Under the pieces are notes generated by a model. It saw only the letters and a list, made by a program, of their open reading frames with translations, searched no databases and was not told the origin of the DNA. This document shows, one piece after another, positions 1-11,726 of a stretch of DNA of 64,000 nucleotides (position 1 is the first letter of the stretch; the number at the start of each line of letters is the position of its first letter). The DNA is from Typha latifolia. Lineage: Eukaryota; Streptophyta; Magnoliopsida; Poales; Typhaceae. The translations under genes were made by a program, and so were the position numbers. The DNA is taken from positions 12,090,001-12,154,000 of the forward strand of contig CM034105.1 in the NCBI GenBank assembly GCA_019914945.1, given 5' to 3'.

Positions 1-504
1 GGAAGGATAGCCGACTGAACTAAAGTTCCCGCCATGTCTATGGTGAGTAAGAAAGTGCTCTATATCCTGAAGAGACACAGAAATCAAGCAAATATAAAGA
101 AAAAGCTCAATATGATCTCGTTGATATTGTCAAACCATGGTATGTTTTGCATTTCGAAACACATACATTCGAATTTAAGCTAGATAAGAATAAGATTGTT
201 CCTTTATCCTTAAGATACAATACAATTAAAAGCAAACAGTCACACTTCCGTAACTTACATACAATAAAAGATTTCTGGTATAAACCAGATAAGAAGAACA
301 TGATATCGTAATTTGCAATAAGATGATACCTATAACACACGACCATTTATGTACTCTTAATAGCTTTTCATTACGAAAATGATAGAATATTAAGTACCTA
401 CAAAATTTAATATAAAGTGACAAAGAAAATTATGCATGCTAGTAACAGTTAAACATAATGAAAGAAAGATGAAATTATATAACTATATTATATTTATTAT
501 AATC
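1..504. other. AT-rich intergenic DNA, no gene recognised
   Basis: Short open frames here have no recognisable domain, no coding-like composition and no splice context. I see no RNA gene or clear repeat boundary before the inverted-repeat terminus at 505. Confidence 0.5.
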
Positions 505-1966
505 AACGATGGCCGTGCCAGTCGGCACTTGCCACGTCAGTAGTGGCACATCCGTTTCGGCATAGTTGCATTCTAAAATTTTTTATTTCCATCAATCATC
601 ATTAAATCAACTTTAATTCCAGTATATATTCAATATTCATATCATATCATAGGAGAATTACACAATTTATATCTGTATAAAAACTGTGTGAGACTTTTTT
701 AGCAATGGCCTATCATGCATGTTCTGCTTGAATATCCTATAAGCCAGAAGACATCAAAAAATTCACTCATGATCAAATTAGAACCTAAGATCTATGACCA
801 TATTATGTTAACTGTTCGTATTTTATTTATTCCATTAGTGCTCCTAGGCATGAATGGCCGTGCCGGTGGTGTACCGGCACATGGCACGAGGGGTGCCGCA
901 TGGCACCCCTCCTAATAGTTCCGTCGCTTGCCGTCGAGCTACCCGTTGCCGATCACCGTCACCGTCGCCGTCGCCGCTCGCCATCGAGCTACTCGTTGCC
1001 GATTGCCGTCGCCATCGCCGATCGCTATTGCCTGAGCGCATCGGGTGCCCTAGCCCGAGGGAGAAAATGAGATCGAGAGAGAGAGAGAAATCGAGAGAGA
1101 GAGAGATTGAGATATATATATATATAAGGTTATCGGTTAAAATTTAAGTTGCAGATCCGGATCAGCACCCGATGCACTCGGGCGACGGCGATCGACGAGC
1201 AGCGGTCGGCGACAACGAAGGTGAGTATCTCATTTTTTTTCTTCTCCTCTTACAACACGACCGACGAGTGCCGCGGCACATGCCGTGCCTGTGGCATGGC
1301 CATCGTTGCTCCTAAGTACCTATAATTATGATCTGTTTGTCAGAACCAAGGGGTCTTTCTAAAGAAACCTCCACAAGCAATCATCGTTTTTTGATGGTTT
1401 TTTCGCTTATCAAGCAGCTCTTTCCACACCTCTTAAGCAATACTATTAGTGGATGAATTTTGAAGATTATGACAGTATTTAGTGCAACATTCTCGTGTTA
1501 TTCTTCTACCGGCAAATAAAGTCTTTAATCCTTCTCATTATGCTACGTTCAAATAGATATTAGTTTTATTATTAAACTATTATCAATTAATATTATGTGT
1601 TAAATATTATTATATGTTTAATTACATTATAAAGTATTTAATTATATTATAAAGTATTCAATCATTAATATTAGTTTTAATGAATGTATTCATACATTCA
1701 ATCATATTCTATGTTGAATAATATTTATATTTATCTATTTTTTATTTTAATAAAATAGGTCATTTGTAAGATCCAAAGATAAAACACTTTAATGTAGGTT
1801 TTAATATATATATTTAAATTAAAAATAAAAAAACTAACATACTGAAGACCTAAAAATATCTCTAAATATTTTAAAATTTTTATTAAAAATATTATAAATG
1901 CATGCCAGTGACACGTCCCTGCGTGCCACTAGCATGCCCCGTGCCAATGGTGGCACGACCATCGTT
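505..1966. mobile_element. possible outer TIR element containing a nested MITE
   Basis: A 16-base terminus AACGATGGCCGTGCCA at 505-520 is matched in inverted orientation by TGGCACGACCATCGTT at 1951-1966, with one mismatch. The subterminal DNA on both sides is rich in GTGCC/GGCAC words. The interior is AT-rich and encodes nothing recognisable, and it contains the better-defined element at 847-1306. No target-site duplication is seen at the outer ends, so this may instead be two unrelated ends of the same family. The superfamily is probably hAT-like, judged only from the nested copy's 8-bp duplication. Confidence 0.35.
847..1306. mobile_element. MITE-like nonautonomous element with 8-bp TSD
   Basis: The segment is flanked by an exact direct repeat TGCTCCTA (839-846 and 1307-1314), the size expected for a hAT target duplication. 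The ends are imperfect inverted repeats built from ATGGCCGTGCC on the left and the complement of GGCATGGCCAT on the right, followed by GC-rich palindromic GTGCC/GGCAC words. The body contains GTCGCC-rich sequence, GA tracts and a short (TA) run, and has no transposase. It shares the 15-mer CCTAGCCCGAGGGAG (1049-1063) with the element at 28,085-28,394. Open frames inside it are low-complexity and are not called as genes. Confidence 0.6.
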
Positions 1967-3208
1967 GGTTAGAATATAAAGAATAAAAACTACTATTTTC
2001 TAATAGCTAAATTTTTTAGAACAATTGCTGAGTTAATATAATATTAAAACAAGAGTTCATGAGTTCAAATCTTGTCATACATATCTTCCCTAAAAATATG
2101 ATCTTATACCCATTTAAGTCAAGTTCACTTCTTAGGTTTATCAAAATGTCTTGAGCTCAAAAGTGAGAGAAAATATTAGAATATAAATATTAAAATTATC
2201 ATTAGAATATAAATATAAAAGTTATCATTATCTAACAACTTAAATTTTTTATGATAGTTGACGAGTAAACAAACACCATTATAAAGATCATATCTTGTAA
2301 ACCTCAATGTGTTCTTAGGTAATGTAGTAAGTGCATCTGGAAAAGTTATAGAAAGAAGCACAGACATGCAAAGATGAAACTATGAACATATCACTGGCTC
2401 AGTCTGGATTTGATAACACCACAATACTTTCTTTCCCACTAGTTTCCTGAGTCACTTTTGGTCTTCCTCTGCTTCCCAGACCACCTTCAAAGGCACTTTC
2501 AGCTCAGATCAAATTTTTTTGTTCTACGTTGTCTCAGTTGACCATGTGGAAAGTGAAAACCATATTAAATATATTTCTTCCATCTCATTTTTGATAAAAA
2601 CTAAGCCCTAACTTGTGAAAGATACTCATTTTTTATTTCCGATTGCCAAGTAATCTGATGAGCAAAGAAAGATGGTCCTTGATCCATCCAATAAATTATC
2701 GTTCTGCATAATGGGTAGATTGATGAACACACATCACGCTAAGGGACATTTCTCCGTTGAACATCATTCTCTAATCCTATTTATGGAGTCCTATTCACTT
2801 CCCCTCGAAGTTCAATAGAATATTTCCTTCATCCTGATGCCTTCTCAGGTCTTATATCAATAATTCATAAAACTTATATTTTCACCATGTCCATCATAGT
2901 CTCATTAATTAATCAATCTACAATTTCTAGTCCTTTCATAATCAACACAAACAACAGTCTAACCTTGGCTACAACTCCAATGTTATAAGATTTGATTTGA
3001 TCCCTACCAAATTAATTCTTTAAAATCCTCATGTAAGTCATTTCTAATTCGGATCACGAAGGATCAATTCACTTATCGGCTTTGCGCCCCCGAATTCTAA
3101 CTCGCAGCACAAAAAAAAGAACTACTTCTATATCCAAAGAAAGCAAGAATCCAACTCCAATTCCAAACCATTTAAACCAATAAGATTTAAAGGAACGAGA
3201 TCGAATAC
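1967..3208. other. intergenic or intronic DNA with repeat-derived AT-rich segments
   Basis: Around 1975-2260 and again near 3880-3930 there are related AT-rich segments containing words such as TTATCATT-TCTAACA, suggesting copies of one degenerate repeat. From 2400 to 3060 the sequence is less AT-rich but no frame could be matched to a known family. If the putative first exon at 3,209 is real, this stretch would be its intron or downstream exons; none was recognised. Confidence 0.3.
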
Positions 3209-3300
3209 CTGAGGAGCTAGAGCTGGAGATGGAGTGGGCCAAAACCCTAGCTTTCTTGGCCCCTCCTCGTGGAACAGAGAGTGAGGAATTGATGAGGGGG
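3209..3300 (-). other. putative first (5' UTR) exon of an unidentified - strand gene
   Basis: Read on the - strand, a TATAAAT box (complement of 3323-3329) is followed about 30 bp later by a pyrimidine-rich leader. The leader contains the AGGGTTTTGGCCC-type sequence common in plant 5' leaders, then a consensus donor CAG|GTATTC at 3209/3208. The promoter side is moderately GC-rich and turns AT-rich beyond about 3440. An open frame runs through it but no protein family is recognised. The call is inferred from signal order only; no downstream exon could be identified. Confidence 0.3.
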
Positions 3301-3439
3301 AAATGGGAGGAGGTGAGGAAGAATTTATAATCGACGGTCGAAACGATCGGTACGATCATACCAGAGAATTGGAGACGTGGACGAGGAGAAACCGCGATTA
3401 CTTTCGATTCGACTGCGTTCCAGCGCGCCGATTTTTTCT

Positions 3440-5800
3440 GGCTTTTTGCAACTAACCACCAACGTTTTAGATTTATTATAAAAAAAGTCTTCCCTCCTAG
3501 ATATTTTTTAAATAAAAAAAAAAAGAAATCCCTCCCAGATATTTATAAATAGACGGCCAGATATGCTCCAACTCGAAGATTCTCTTTATCAAGGTTTTCC
3601 TTTGACTGGAATAGCTCTTAGTAATACATCTCTAAACAATTATTTTGATAGAATTTTTCTCATAGCTCGAGATGAGCTTCCAAATTTTACTAGTAGATTA
3701 GGACGAGGATGAGCTTGTCCAACTGCGTTACGAAAGACGCTGGGCATCGAAAGCTGAGGAATTTCGATAAACTATGTCAACTTAGATGATTCTTTCAACC
3801 CCTCTATTAGATTGGCGAGGACCGGTATTTTGATTAGGAATTAAGAATGTAATTTTTTTGGTGCCTAGGCACAGTATTAATATAAAAATTATCATTCTCT
3901 AACAGCTCTGTGAGTTAACAAATCGAGAGCAAAGATAAGGTCTCAATAAAACCTCTAAGCCCATCCATATCAATTCTTCTAAATTTACTCAGCTGGATCA
4001 TAGATTGCTAAGAGAGTTATGATAGGTAAATAATTTAACGAGCTTAGCAAGAAAACTTTTGTGGTAGAAGTCATTAAGTAAATGGGAATATAAGTCAAAA
4101 ACTACTTAAAATTTAGCACAAGTTAATAAATATTTATATCAAATATATAATATTTCTAACAATAATGTGATAATCAATGATCTAGCGTCCTAAAATGAAA
4201 GCATTTTTATGCACTAAATATCAAGGAAGAGACGAGGAGCTTCATGCAAGAGCTTGAGTTTTCTTACTTTGGAATGAGGATGAGATTAGTTATATTCAAG
4301 TCTCCATTCAGCAAAAAAAAAAAAATAGTTGTGATTTCTTCGTCACAGGAGAGCCTAGCGAGTTGACCTTAGTGAATACTAGACAAGGCAGTAGGGTTGG
4401 AAGAATAAAATAACAATGCCACTTGTGATAAATATTTCTTAATGATGCCACTTGTAAGCTTCCTTCTATCTAATCAAGACCTTCTCAACTGCAAAATAAA
4501 CTTTTAGGGTCATTAACCATGATGAAAATGGATTAGATATCAGACATAAACTTCTCTTCTTCTTCTTCTTCTTCTTCTTCTTCTTCTTCTTCTTCTTCTT
4601 CTTCTTCTTCTTCTTCTTCTTCTTCTTCTTCTTTTACCTTCTTTTATGATATCAAGATGTAGTTCAAGGTCAAATAAGACATGGGTGCTGACTATAAAGT
4701 TGGCATTAAAATATGATATTAGAATATGGGATAAGAGTTGCAATAATTTGAAACTAAAAAAGATTATCATCCATATGAAGAATATATCTAGGATCATACA
4801 CCTGCATTGTTAGTGTTGGGCTCATTAAGGGGTAGTTTAGGTTGATGTATTTCTTTCTAGATATTGCATCTGCACCTCTAAATGAGAAATATTTAACATG
4901 AATAAAATTCGTATATTATTCTGTAACGATTTATAATTTATTAAGAGCTCACAAACTTTAGTTATTTGGAATTAATCCAATCACATCACTTAACAAAATA
5001 GTAAGAGTTAAGACTTGCCACTTGCATCTAAGAGGTCGTGACCAAGGTAAAGTATTAAAAATAGTCTCTTTATAAATGAAGCTAAGTCTCCATATTATTC
5101 GATAGTTAATCAACTCAAAAACTTAAATAATTAATATTATTATATATTTTTAAGACACCACATTATGTGTAGCTCCTATACATTGAGATAAAAGATAATA
5201 AGATGTACAACATTTATTGCTAGATAATAGAGAATAAGAATTAAATGGGCTCAATAATTGAACCCAAGAATTTTAAGAACTAATTGACCTCAAAACTTAA
5301 ATCATTAGAAAATCAAGCTATATAACTATATATAAAAAAATTTACATGCCTTTATATAAAGCATGGCTTCTCAGACCCTGCATAGGCAGACATTGTGTAT
5401 CTGCAACTTACCTTTTTATTGCAATATATTTTGTTACTGCACAAATTGAAGTCAGCAATTTGCCATATAATATATATATCAGAAAATTATCTCTTTTTTG
5501 GTTTAGTCTAATTTTAACTTACAACATATATTTTAAACTTAAGCACCTAATCATCAAATAGTTCATTAGTATATTTTTGTAAATTTTTTTAAATATTTTT
5601 ATATCTCCATTAATGATTGACTAACAATTGCATCATAGTGTGACCTCACAAAATAGTTTAAATGCTTAAGTTTCAAATTCATGAAGATAAACCATACAGG
5701 GTAAATAATAATTTTTCATATATATGGAGTATGTTTGTCTATCATGCCATCATTCAATATTTCTTTTTGAAAAATGTCCTAAACAGATAATTCATTAAGT
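3440..5800. other. AT-rich intergenic DNA, no gene recognised
   Basis: Apart from the TTC microsatellite at 4555-4634, this stretch shows AT-rich DNA with poly-A/T runs and decayed repeats. No exon, tRNA or clear transposon end was supported. Confidence 0.4.
4555..4634. repeat. (TTC)n microsatellite, about 26 units
   Basis: Uninterrupted TTC repeat of about 80 bases. The long arginine run read from the opposite strand is an artefact of this repeat and not a gene. Confidence 0.95.
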
Positions 5801-6890
5801 TTCAAATAGAGGTTACAACATAATACATAATAAAAGAATGGGAGATAGGATAACATCCTAAAACAAGCCAAGCTCTTGGCTGAATTACAGACTGACCAAC
5901 AATTAATCCAGTGTATCAATATATAACATACTAGTACTCATGCAGAAAATAAATGGAAGGGATAGGATTCGGCCCTAGAACAAGCCTCTCTATTGGTCTT
6001 CCAAGACTGCCCTACAAAAAAGAATCAGCTGCATAAGACTAGGACTCAAAGCACTTCTCAACAAAGGGTCGACGTCCTATGATTTTCACTAGCCAAAATA
6101 GATCCAACACGCACACTGGCATGCCAAACCATTCGAACAAATTCCGATCATGACACCAAATCAGATTCAGGCCTAGTGGAACCCTATTTGACAGCGACTA
6201 GCACTATAGCAAGGCCCAATACGGTAAAACTACAACCTAACTACTACCATTGCGGATCCACCACCAACTGTAGCCGCAATAAAGGAGGCCCAACAAGGGC
6301 CAAGGCGAGGTAGGGTGAGGCGGGGAATTACGATGGTGGAGGGTTGCGGCCTTGAGCTTTGACAAGCCAAAGGCGGCAGCAACCATATCGACACGAGGGA
6401 GGCAGCGGAGGTGGAGCAGGGGCCGAGGACTGCCATTAGCGAAGACCGAGGGGGATAACTGGAAAGGAGGCTACACTACTGAGTATGGGCTTCCGCTGGA
6501 GGGGACGAGAAGAGGGCAGAGGGAGCTTCTGTCGAAGATGGGCAAGAAGAGGGCAGCGCAAGAGATCGGCGAAGTTAGAGAAGAAGGAGGTCCAAAGTAA
6601 GAGAAGGAGGAGGTGTCGAGCCTAGCCTAGGCAGCTCGGCATTGCCACCCACTCATTCGGCTAGCTCCTAACCCGACGAGGAGGGAGAAAAAGAAGTGGA
6701 GGGAAAAGAAGAAGGGAAGAGAGAGACCTTGCGGGAGAAAGCCTCTCCCCTCCCCTAGCGAACCGACTAGAGGAGGGGAGAGGAGAGAAGGTCAGCAAGA
6801 AGAACCCCTCATGCGAGGGGGAGAAAATAGCGACCGAACCCTAGCAGAGCACTAGGCCCAACGCAAGAAAAAACGGTTCCATCATCCAAT
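5750..6890. repeat. possible LINE-type remnants followed by a GC-richer unexplained block
   Basis: Two diverged direct copies of a short segment lie near 5845-5905 and 5955-6015. Both contain a GGATAGGAT...CTA(G/A)AACAAGCC motif followed by a GACTGCC/GACTGAC word, like repeated retroelement tails. The following 6230-6850 block is GC-richer than its surroundings and purine-rich, with open frames on both strands that resemble no known protein. I could not assign a family. It may be a decayed retrotransposon. Confidence 0.25.
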
Positions 6891-7345
6891 GTTATTAGTA
6901 TCAAATATAATTGAACTCAAAACATATAGAAAACTAGGCACCATATCTAGTTCTCATTGATTAAATTTTTAGATGACATACCCATAATGTATATATATAT
7001 ACATCATATACCTTTGAGACATACATCATCTCTCCGGAGAGACCTGTGCCACATAAATAGCTAACTAAGTTGCAAGTGAAATAGACAAAATTCTCAACTA
7101 CCACACAAACACAAACACACATGTACGTGTCGGCAAGTTTAGTTTGATTTTAACTTATTCTATGTACTTTAAACTTAATCATTTAACTTGTCTATGTTTC
7201 CCAACCATATACAAATATTAGATTTTTCATCCAAAACTTGGCGTTGAGTAAATTGCAATAATCATACCAACCCTGCCATTCTTAATCAAGCTAATAGTTG
7301 GCTGGTAGTTAATTAGCATATCTTGATATGGGGTAAATGGTAATT

Positions 7346-7350
<5 letters not shown>

Positions 7351-7410
<60 letters not shown>
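7351..7410. repeat. compound (TA)22(TG)8 microsatellite
   Basis: A perfect TA run at 7351-7394 passes directly into a TG run at 7395-7410. Confidence 0.95.
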
Positions 7411-7411
<1 letters not shown>

Positions 7412-7839
7412 ACGTGTATGTGCATCATGCCATCTTCAAGTGTTAAGATAGTAGACTTCTCTTTCAATCTTTTTTTATTATTATGCTCGAAGTTTAGATA
7501 TGACACGAACAAAAATATCAATCATTATTAGATACAGAGACACTTAAATTTTACTAAATTTTAACCAACATATTAAGTTGTCTAGTCTTATTGAACTATT
7601 ACTCTAAATACGTCGTCGAGACATCCGCTATTGAATTGTTCTTCTAAACTATCCCACCGCCAAACTATTAAGGGAGCAACTTAGCCACTAAGTTACTAAA
7701 CTATCAAACAATTTTTTTCACAATAATATCACCTGGATTGAAGTCGATATTGCCATCGTTCTCTCTCTCTCATCCTGTCTCTCTCTCTCATCCATACCAT
7801 TATCAAATGCTAAGACCCACTTATCCTCCAGATGCAATG

Positions 7840-8165
7840 TCCACTTGAAGCAATCGGTTAGCCAATATGGGAGTAACAAGGCCTCGTCTCATGTCATCTC
7901 CATCATACCCACCAACCTCTCTCCTCTTCTGTCCATGTCCATGCCAGTAACTGAGACTGTCAGTCTCCTCCAAGCACGGGGAAGCTTCCTCACAGCACAG
8001 CAGATAAGGCGTTCTGATTCAGACCCTGCCTGCCCCGGCTGCAGGAATTCCTCCAACCGGGTCACCTGGCACTCCTTCATTGGCTCCGCCAAGTGTATGT
8101 CATCTCCATCATATTCTTCCTTTTTTTTACTACGTTCATTTTGCAGATGGCCACCTACAGTTTAG
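7840..8165. other. GC-richer island with uncharacterised open frames
   Basis: About 300 bases of balanced composition stand out from AT-rich flanks. A 106-codon + strand frame (7845-8165) and a 67-codon - strand frame (8092-7889) both stay open, but neither shows a recognisable domain, splice partner or signal peptide. It could be a gene remnant, an exon of an unknown transcript, or transposon DNA. Flanking CT tracts at 7760-7795 and 8505-8518 resemble plant leader sequences but do not decide between these. Confidence 0.2.
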
Positions 8166-8980
8166 AGATATTGTAGAAACCTTCTTTTGTTTTGTATATT
8201 TTGCAAATCAGCTCCTCTAAGTCTAATTAGACTTGTTTATTTCTGTATGAAAGTTACTACGCGAGTGAACGCCCCATCATTTATATACTTAATTTTCTTT
8301 CCAAAGTAAAAAAAAATAATATCATATGAATGCAGGATGTTACATGCAGAATTCCCCTTCCAGGAGGGTAACTTAGTTATGGGGGGAGAGGTGAGAGAGT
8401 TAATAAGTCAGTGGGGGCATTGGAATCTCTTTTTGGTTGAGGTGTTTAGTGCTATCACGGGACACTTGGCTTTCCCCATCCATCCTTCCTCCTATTTATT
8501 CCTCTCTCTCTCTCTCTGCAAATGAGATTGTCTTGACTCCATTGGCATTGATAAGGCTTACAGTCCATGACTTCATCCGGACGTTAAGGCAAAATAACAT
8601 CACCACCTCTATCTCTCGATCTCGATCTCGATCTCTAATCTCTATCTCTCTACGCATGTCACTGTCTCTCAGCTCACCGTAGAATAGTGCAGTACTTTGA
8701 CCCTTCTCTGAGGCAAGCCTACAGCGAAAGGTACCACTACCACCCCTTAAGCTACGCTTTTGCCCCTGCTTCTTGTACCAATTAACACCATACAATTTTT
8801 TTTAATAAAACAAAGATATATATTCAGATAAAACTATAACTTTGTTTTAAAAGAAAAAAAAAACCATACTGGGGTACTCAAACTGATGCTCTTTTTTTCA
8901 TACATATATAAGATAATAATTGACATAAAATATCACAAGAAACATGAGGTTTAATTGAACTTTGGATCAAACTAAGCCTT

Positions 8981-8981
<1 letters not shown>

Positions 8982-9023
<42 letters not shown>
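8982..9023. repeat. (CT)n microsatellite
   Basis: An uninterrupted CT run of about 21 units. The Arg-Glu repeat frame on the opposite strand is an artefact. Confidence 0.95.
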
Positions 9024-9025
<2 letters not shown>

Positions 9026-9069
9026 ATTCTAAAGTTGTGAAATGGAATGATTTGTATCATCACCTACCT

Positions 9070-10712
9070 CTGTTTGGATAGCTGTGGGTCTAAAAAGAAG
9101 TTGTAACAGTTAAAACACACATCACATGGACTTTGCAGTAACAGTTACCACTTCCAAGTTCCAAGTAAAGGACCAATTACTATCTCAACAATGGCAAAAC
9201 TATCCCCCTCTTCTTTCTCCACCTTCATAGTTAAAACCACAAGTTTAACTCCAATTTTTTTTATCTTTTTCTTTTCTTTTTTACTTCATAATAAAAACAT
9301 TACTGTTACTATTTACCTCCTTAGTTCTTTTGCTTTTGTTCAAATTTAAATATATATATATAATGCACTGGTCAATTGCCTCTGCAATCTGCATGCATGT
9401 GATGTAAACGTAATGGATACCCATGCATGGATGCAGAGATTTCCATATATATGAAAATAAAACTAAGTAAATGCCAATTCATAGACATCAATGTGTAGAC
9501 TATTGTCATGGAAACATTTTTGGCTTACTATTGAAAAATAGAAGAAAGATAATTGGGCCCACTATTTGTTGACTATATGTCCAAAAAAATAAAAATAAAA
9601 TAAAATAAAAAGGGATACTTTTATCCTACATTTTTGGCTAAGCATAGAAAGAGAAGAGCTTCCTATTTTTCAATTTGTGAGATATGTCCTTAATTTGATA
9701 TTTGGATATAATTTCCTTTCTGAATTTATAAAAAGAAAATTTACCTTTTATTTCATTATTATTTAACACTATACTATACAAGTATTTATCATCCAACCTC
9801 TGTATTTTATATTATTTTCTTAAAAATTACTTTAAGTCAAATTTAACCTAATAGTTGCATACAGAATAAAGAATATAATTTTAAAAACTAAAATATGTAG
9901 GATATTATGATTATTTTGATCGAATAATAAATATCAAATAGTAAAATGTGAACGATAATAAAAACAAAAAAAGCTCGGATTTGGTTGCTAATTAGGAGAT
10001 TCCTTAATCTAAATTAAGGAACACTATTTAATAATTATAAACAAACATAGGATTATCCTTAAATCCGATTAAAAACAGTATAGCTGTTGGTTTGAATCTT
10101 ATTCCATACATAAGCCTAATTAAAATTTTATAGAGGTTGTTTCATATGTCATATAAAAAATTATCACAAATCTCTCTGAAATCCACCTATTTCATTCTAA
10201 AAATATAACTAAAATTAAGCAAATTTTTTAAATTTGAACAGAAAAGTTGGCTAAACTAATTTTTCTCTCAGTTTAGAATAGGTTTAGACTCATAACAATG
10301 CCTATCATTTTATACTAGAAACCTATTATTTCGTATCTAAAAACTTATGTTAATTAAGTACAAGCATACAATGTGTACCTATAAATATGAATAATGTACT
10401 TATAAATATGATCTGTGTATTTATGTCCCTATAGAGAAGCATTGTTATTTTATGGATACCCATTGCTGAAATATATACATATATGCATATGCATATGGAC
10501 AAATTTTTTGAGGTGAAAATTAATTTTAATAATATTATTTTGGTGCACTACATCCATCAACTCTAGAAAATATTCAGTCAATTTATATGGTATCCTTAAT
10601 CTCCACTCCTTAAACTAGAATAAGTAATATTTTAATTTTAAGTTTATATATCAAATCAAAGTAATTCTCACTACCAAGGAAAAATTGGATAGTTTTTATC
10701 CTAATTTTTTTT
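9070..10712. other. AT-rich intergenic DNA upstream of the ICE1-like gene
   Basis: No exon or RNA gene is visible. The stretch includes short A-rich simple repeats (9590-9610) and a short TATATA run near 9350. Confidence 0.4.
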
Positions 10713-10713
10713 T

Positions 10714-11204
10714 GGGGTGTTTGATATGAAAAGTTGGGATAAATGTTGAATAAAAATATGGAATAAGAGATAAAAAATAATAATTAAATTGAGTTATAAT
10801 CCTTTTTCTAGTTTGATGTAATTACATTTGTTCTTTTTCTTTGGAGATGGCAAATAGGTTTAAAATTAAATGTTTTCTGTAATTTTATTTTGTTAAAGTA
10901 ATTTTTGGTTAAAAATTAATTTCACTTAATTCACTTGTCATAATTTAATGCAAATATATTCTAATATATTACCAAGTGTATTATAGTCATTACAATGTGC
11001 ATCAGCGGTCATTCTAATATATTACTAAGTGCAATTTAATTATTTTTCTTTGCCATAAGAGAATGAGATAATAAGTTTTTTTTATCCTAACTAAAATATA
11101 TAATAAAATTAACCCAAAAAAGTAATGTTTGTCCAATATATTATTCAATACTTTAGACACTAATTCTCGGATAAATTCCCTATCCTACTTTGCCAAACGA
11201 CCCA
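10714..11204. mobile_element. candidate 0.5-kb TIR element (MITE-like)
   Basis: The left end TGGGGTGTTTGATA and the reverse complement of the right end, TGGGTCGTTTGGCA, match at about 10 of 14 positions. This is the GGG-x-GTTTGG style of terminus seen in many plant MITEs. The interior is AT-rich and non-coding. Flanking T-rich DNA prevents a confident target-duplication call. The element ends roughly 150 bp upstream of the putative TATA box of the ICE1-like gene, so it may form part of that promoter's distal region. Confidence 0.4.
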
Positions 11205-11350
11205 ATTTTTATTATTAGCTCAAGTTTATATTATATTAAAAATAATTAATATAAGATTGTTTCAATTTATAAATAAAAAAGGCTAGCTATTTTTGTACAA
11301 ATGGATTTTGTATAAATTTGCATAAGAAAACCTAAAACACTTAAAAATAG

Positions 11351-11360
11351 TATAAAATAG
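11351..11360 (+). promoter_or_regulatory. possible TATA box of the ICE1-like gene
   Basis: TATAAAATAG lies about 370 bases upstream of the ATG and just before a composition change from AT-rich to a pyrimidine/purine-rich leader. Position and sequence fit a TATA box. No transcript data support it. Confidence 0.35.
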
Positions 11361-11499
11361 TGTGTTGGGGGTAGTTTGGTAATTTAGTATTACTGTGGAA
11401 GACAGAGGAGATAGATAACCACACGTCTGTCCTGCAGCACAACGTTTCAAAATCCCCCTACTCAGCTTCCCTTTCCCTCACTCCTCCCACAACTCCATG

Positions 11500-11726
11500 C
11501 TCTCTCTCTCTCTCTCTTCTGAGCTCTGAACCCCAAAAATAGAGAGGGAGAGGGGAGGAGAGAGATAGAGAGACTCACAACTAGAACCATCTCTTCTTTC
11601 TCTCGGCCTTCTCTTCTAGAGAGAGAGAGAGAGAGAGAGAGAGACCCAGCTCTCCTCTTAGCTTCTCTTCTTGGGAGAAGAGAAGAGAAGAGAAGAGAAG
11701 AGAAGAGAGAAAGAGAAGGGGCCAAA
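11500..11726 (+). repeat. GA/CT-rich 5' leader of the ICE1-like gene
   Basis: The leader contains a CT run (11501-11517), a GA run (about 11620-11643) and a GAGAA-type purine repeat (about 11684-11720) ending six bases before the start codon. Purine-rich repeats in plant leaders can influence expression, but here that is inference. Confidence 0.7.

Noticed and set aside
4540..4797. Arginine-run protein on the - strand
   Set aside because: It is an artefact of the (TTC)n repeat.
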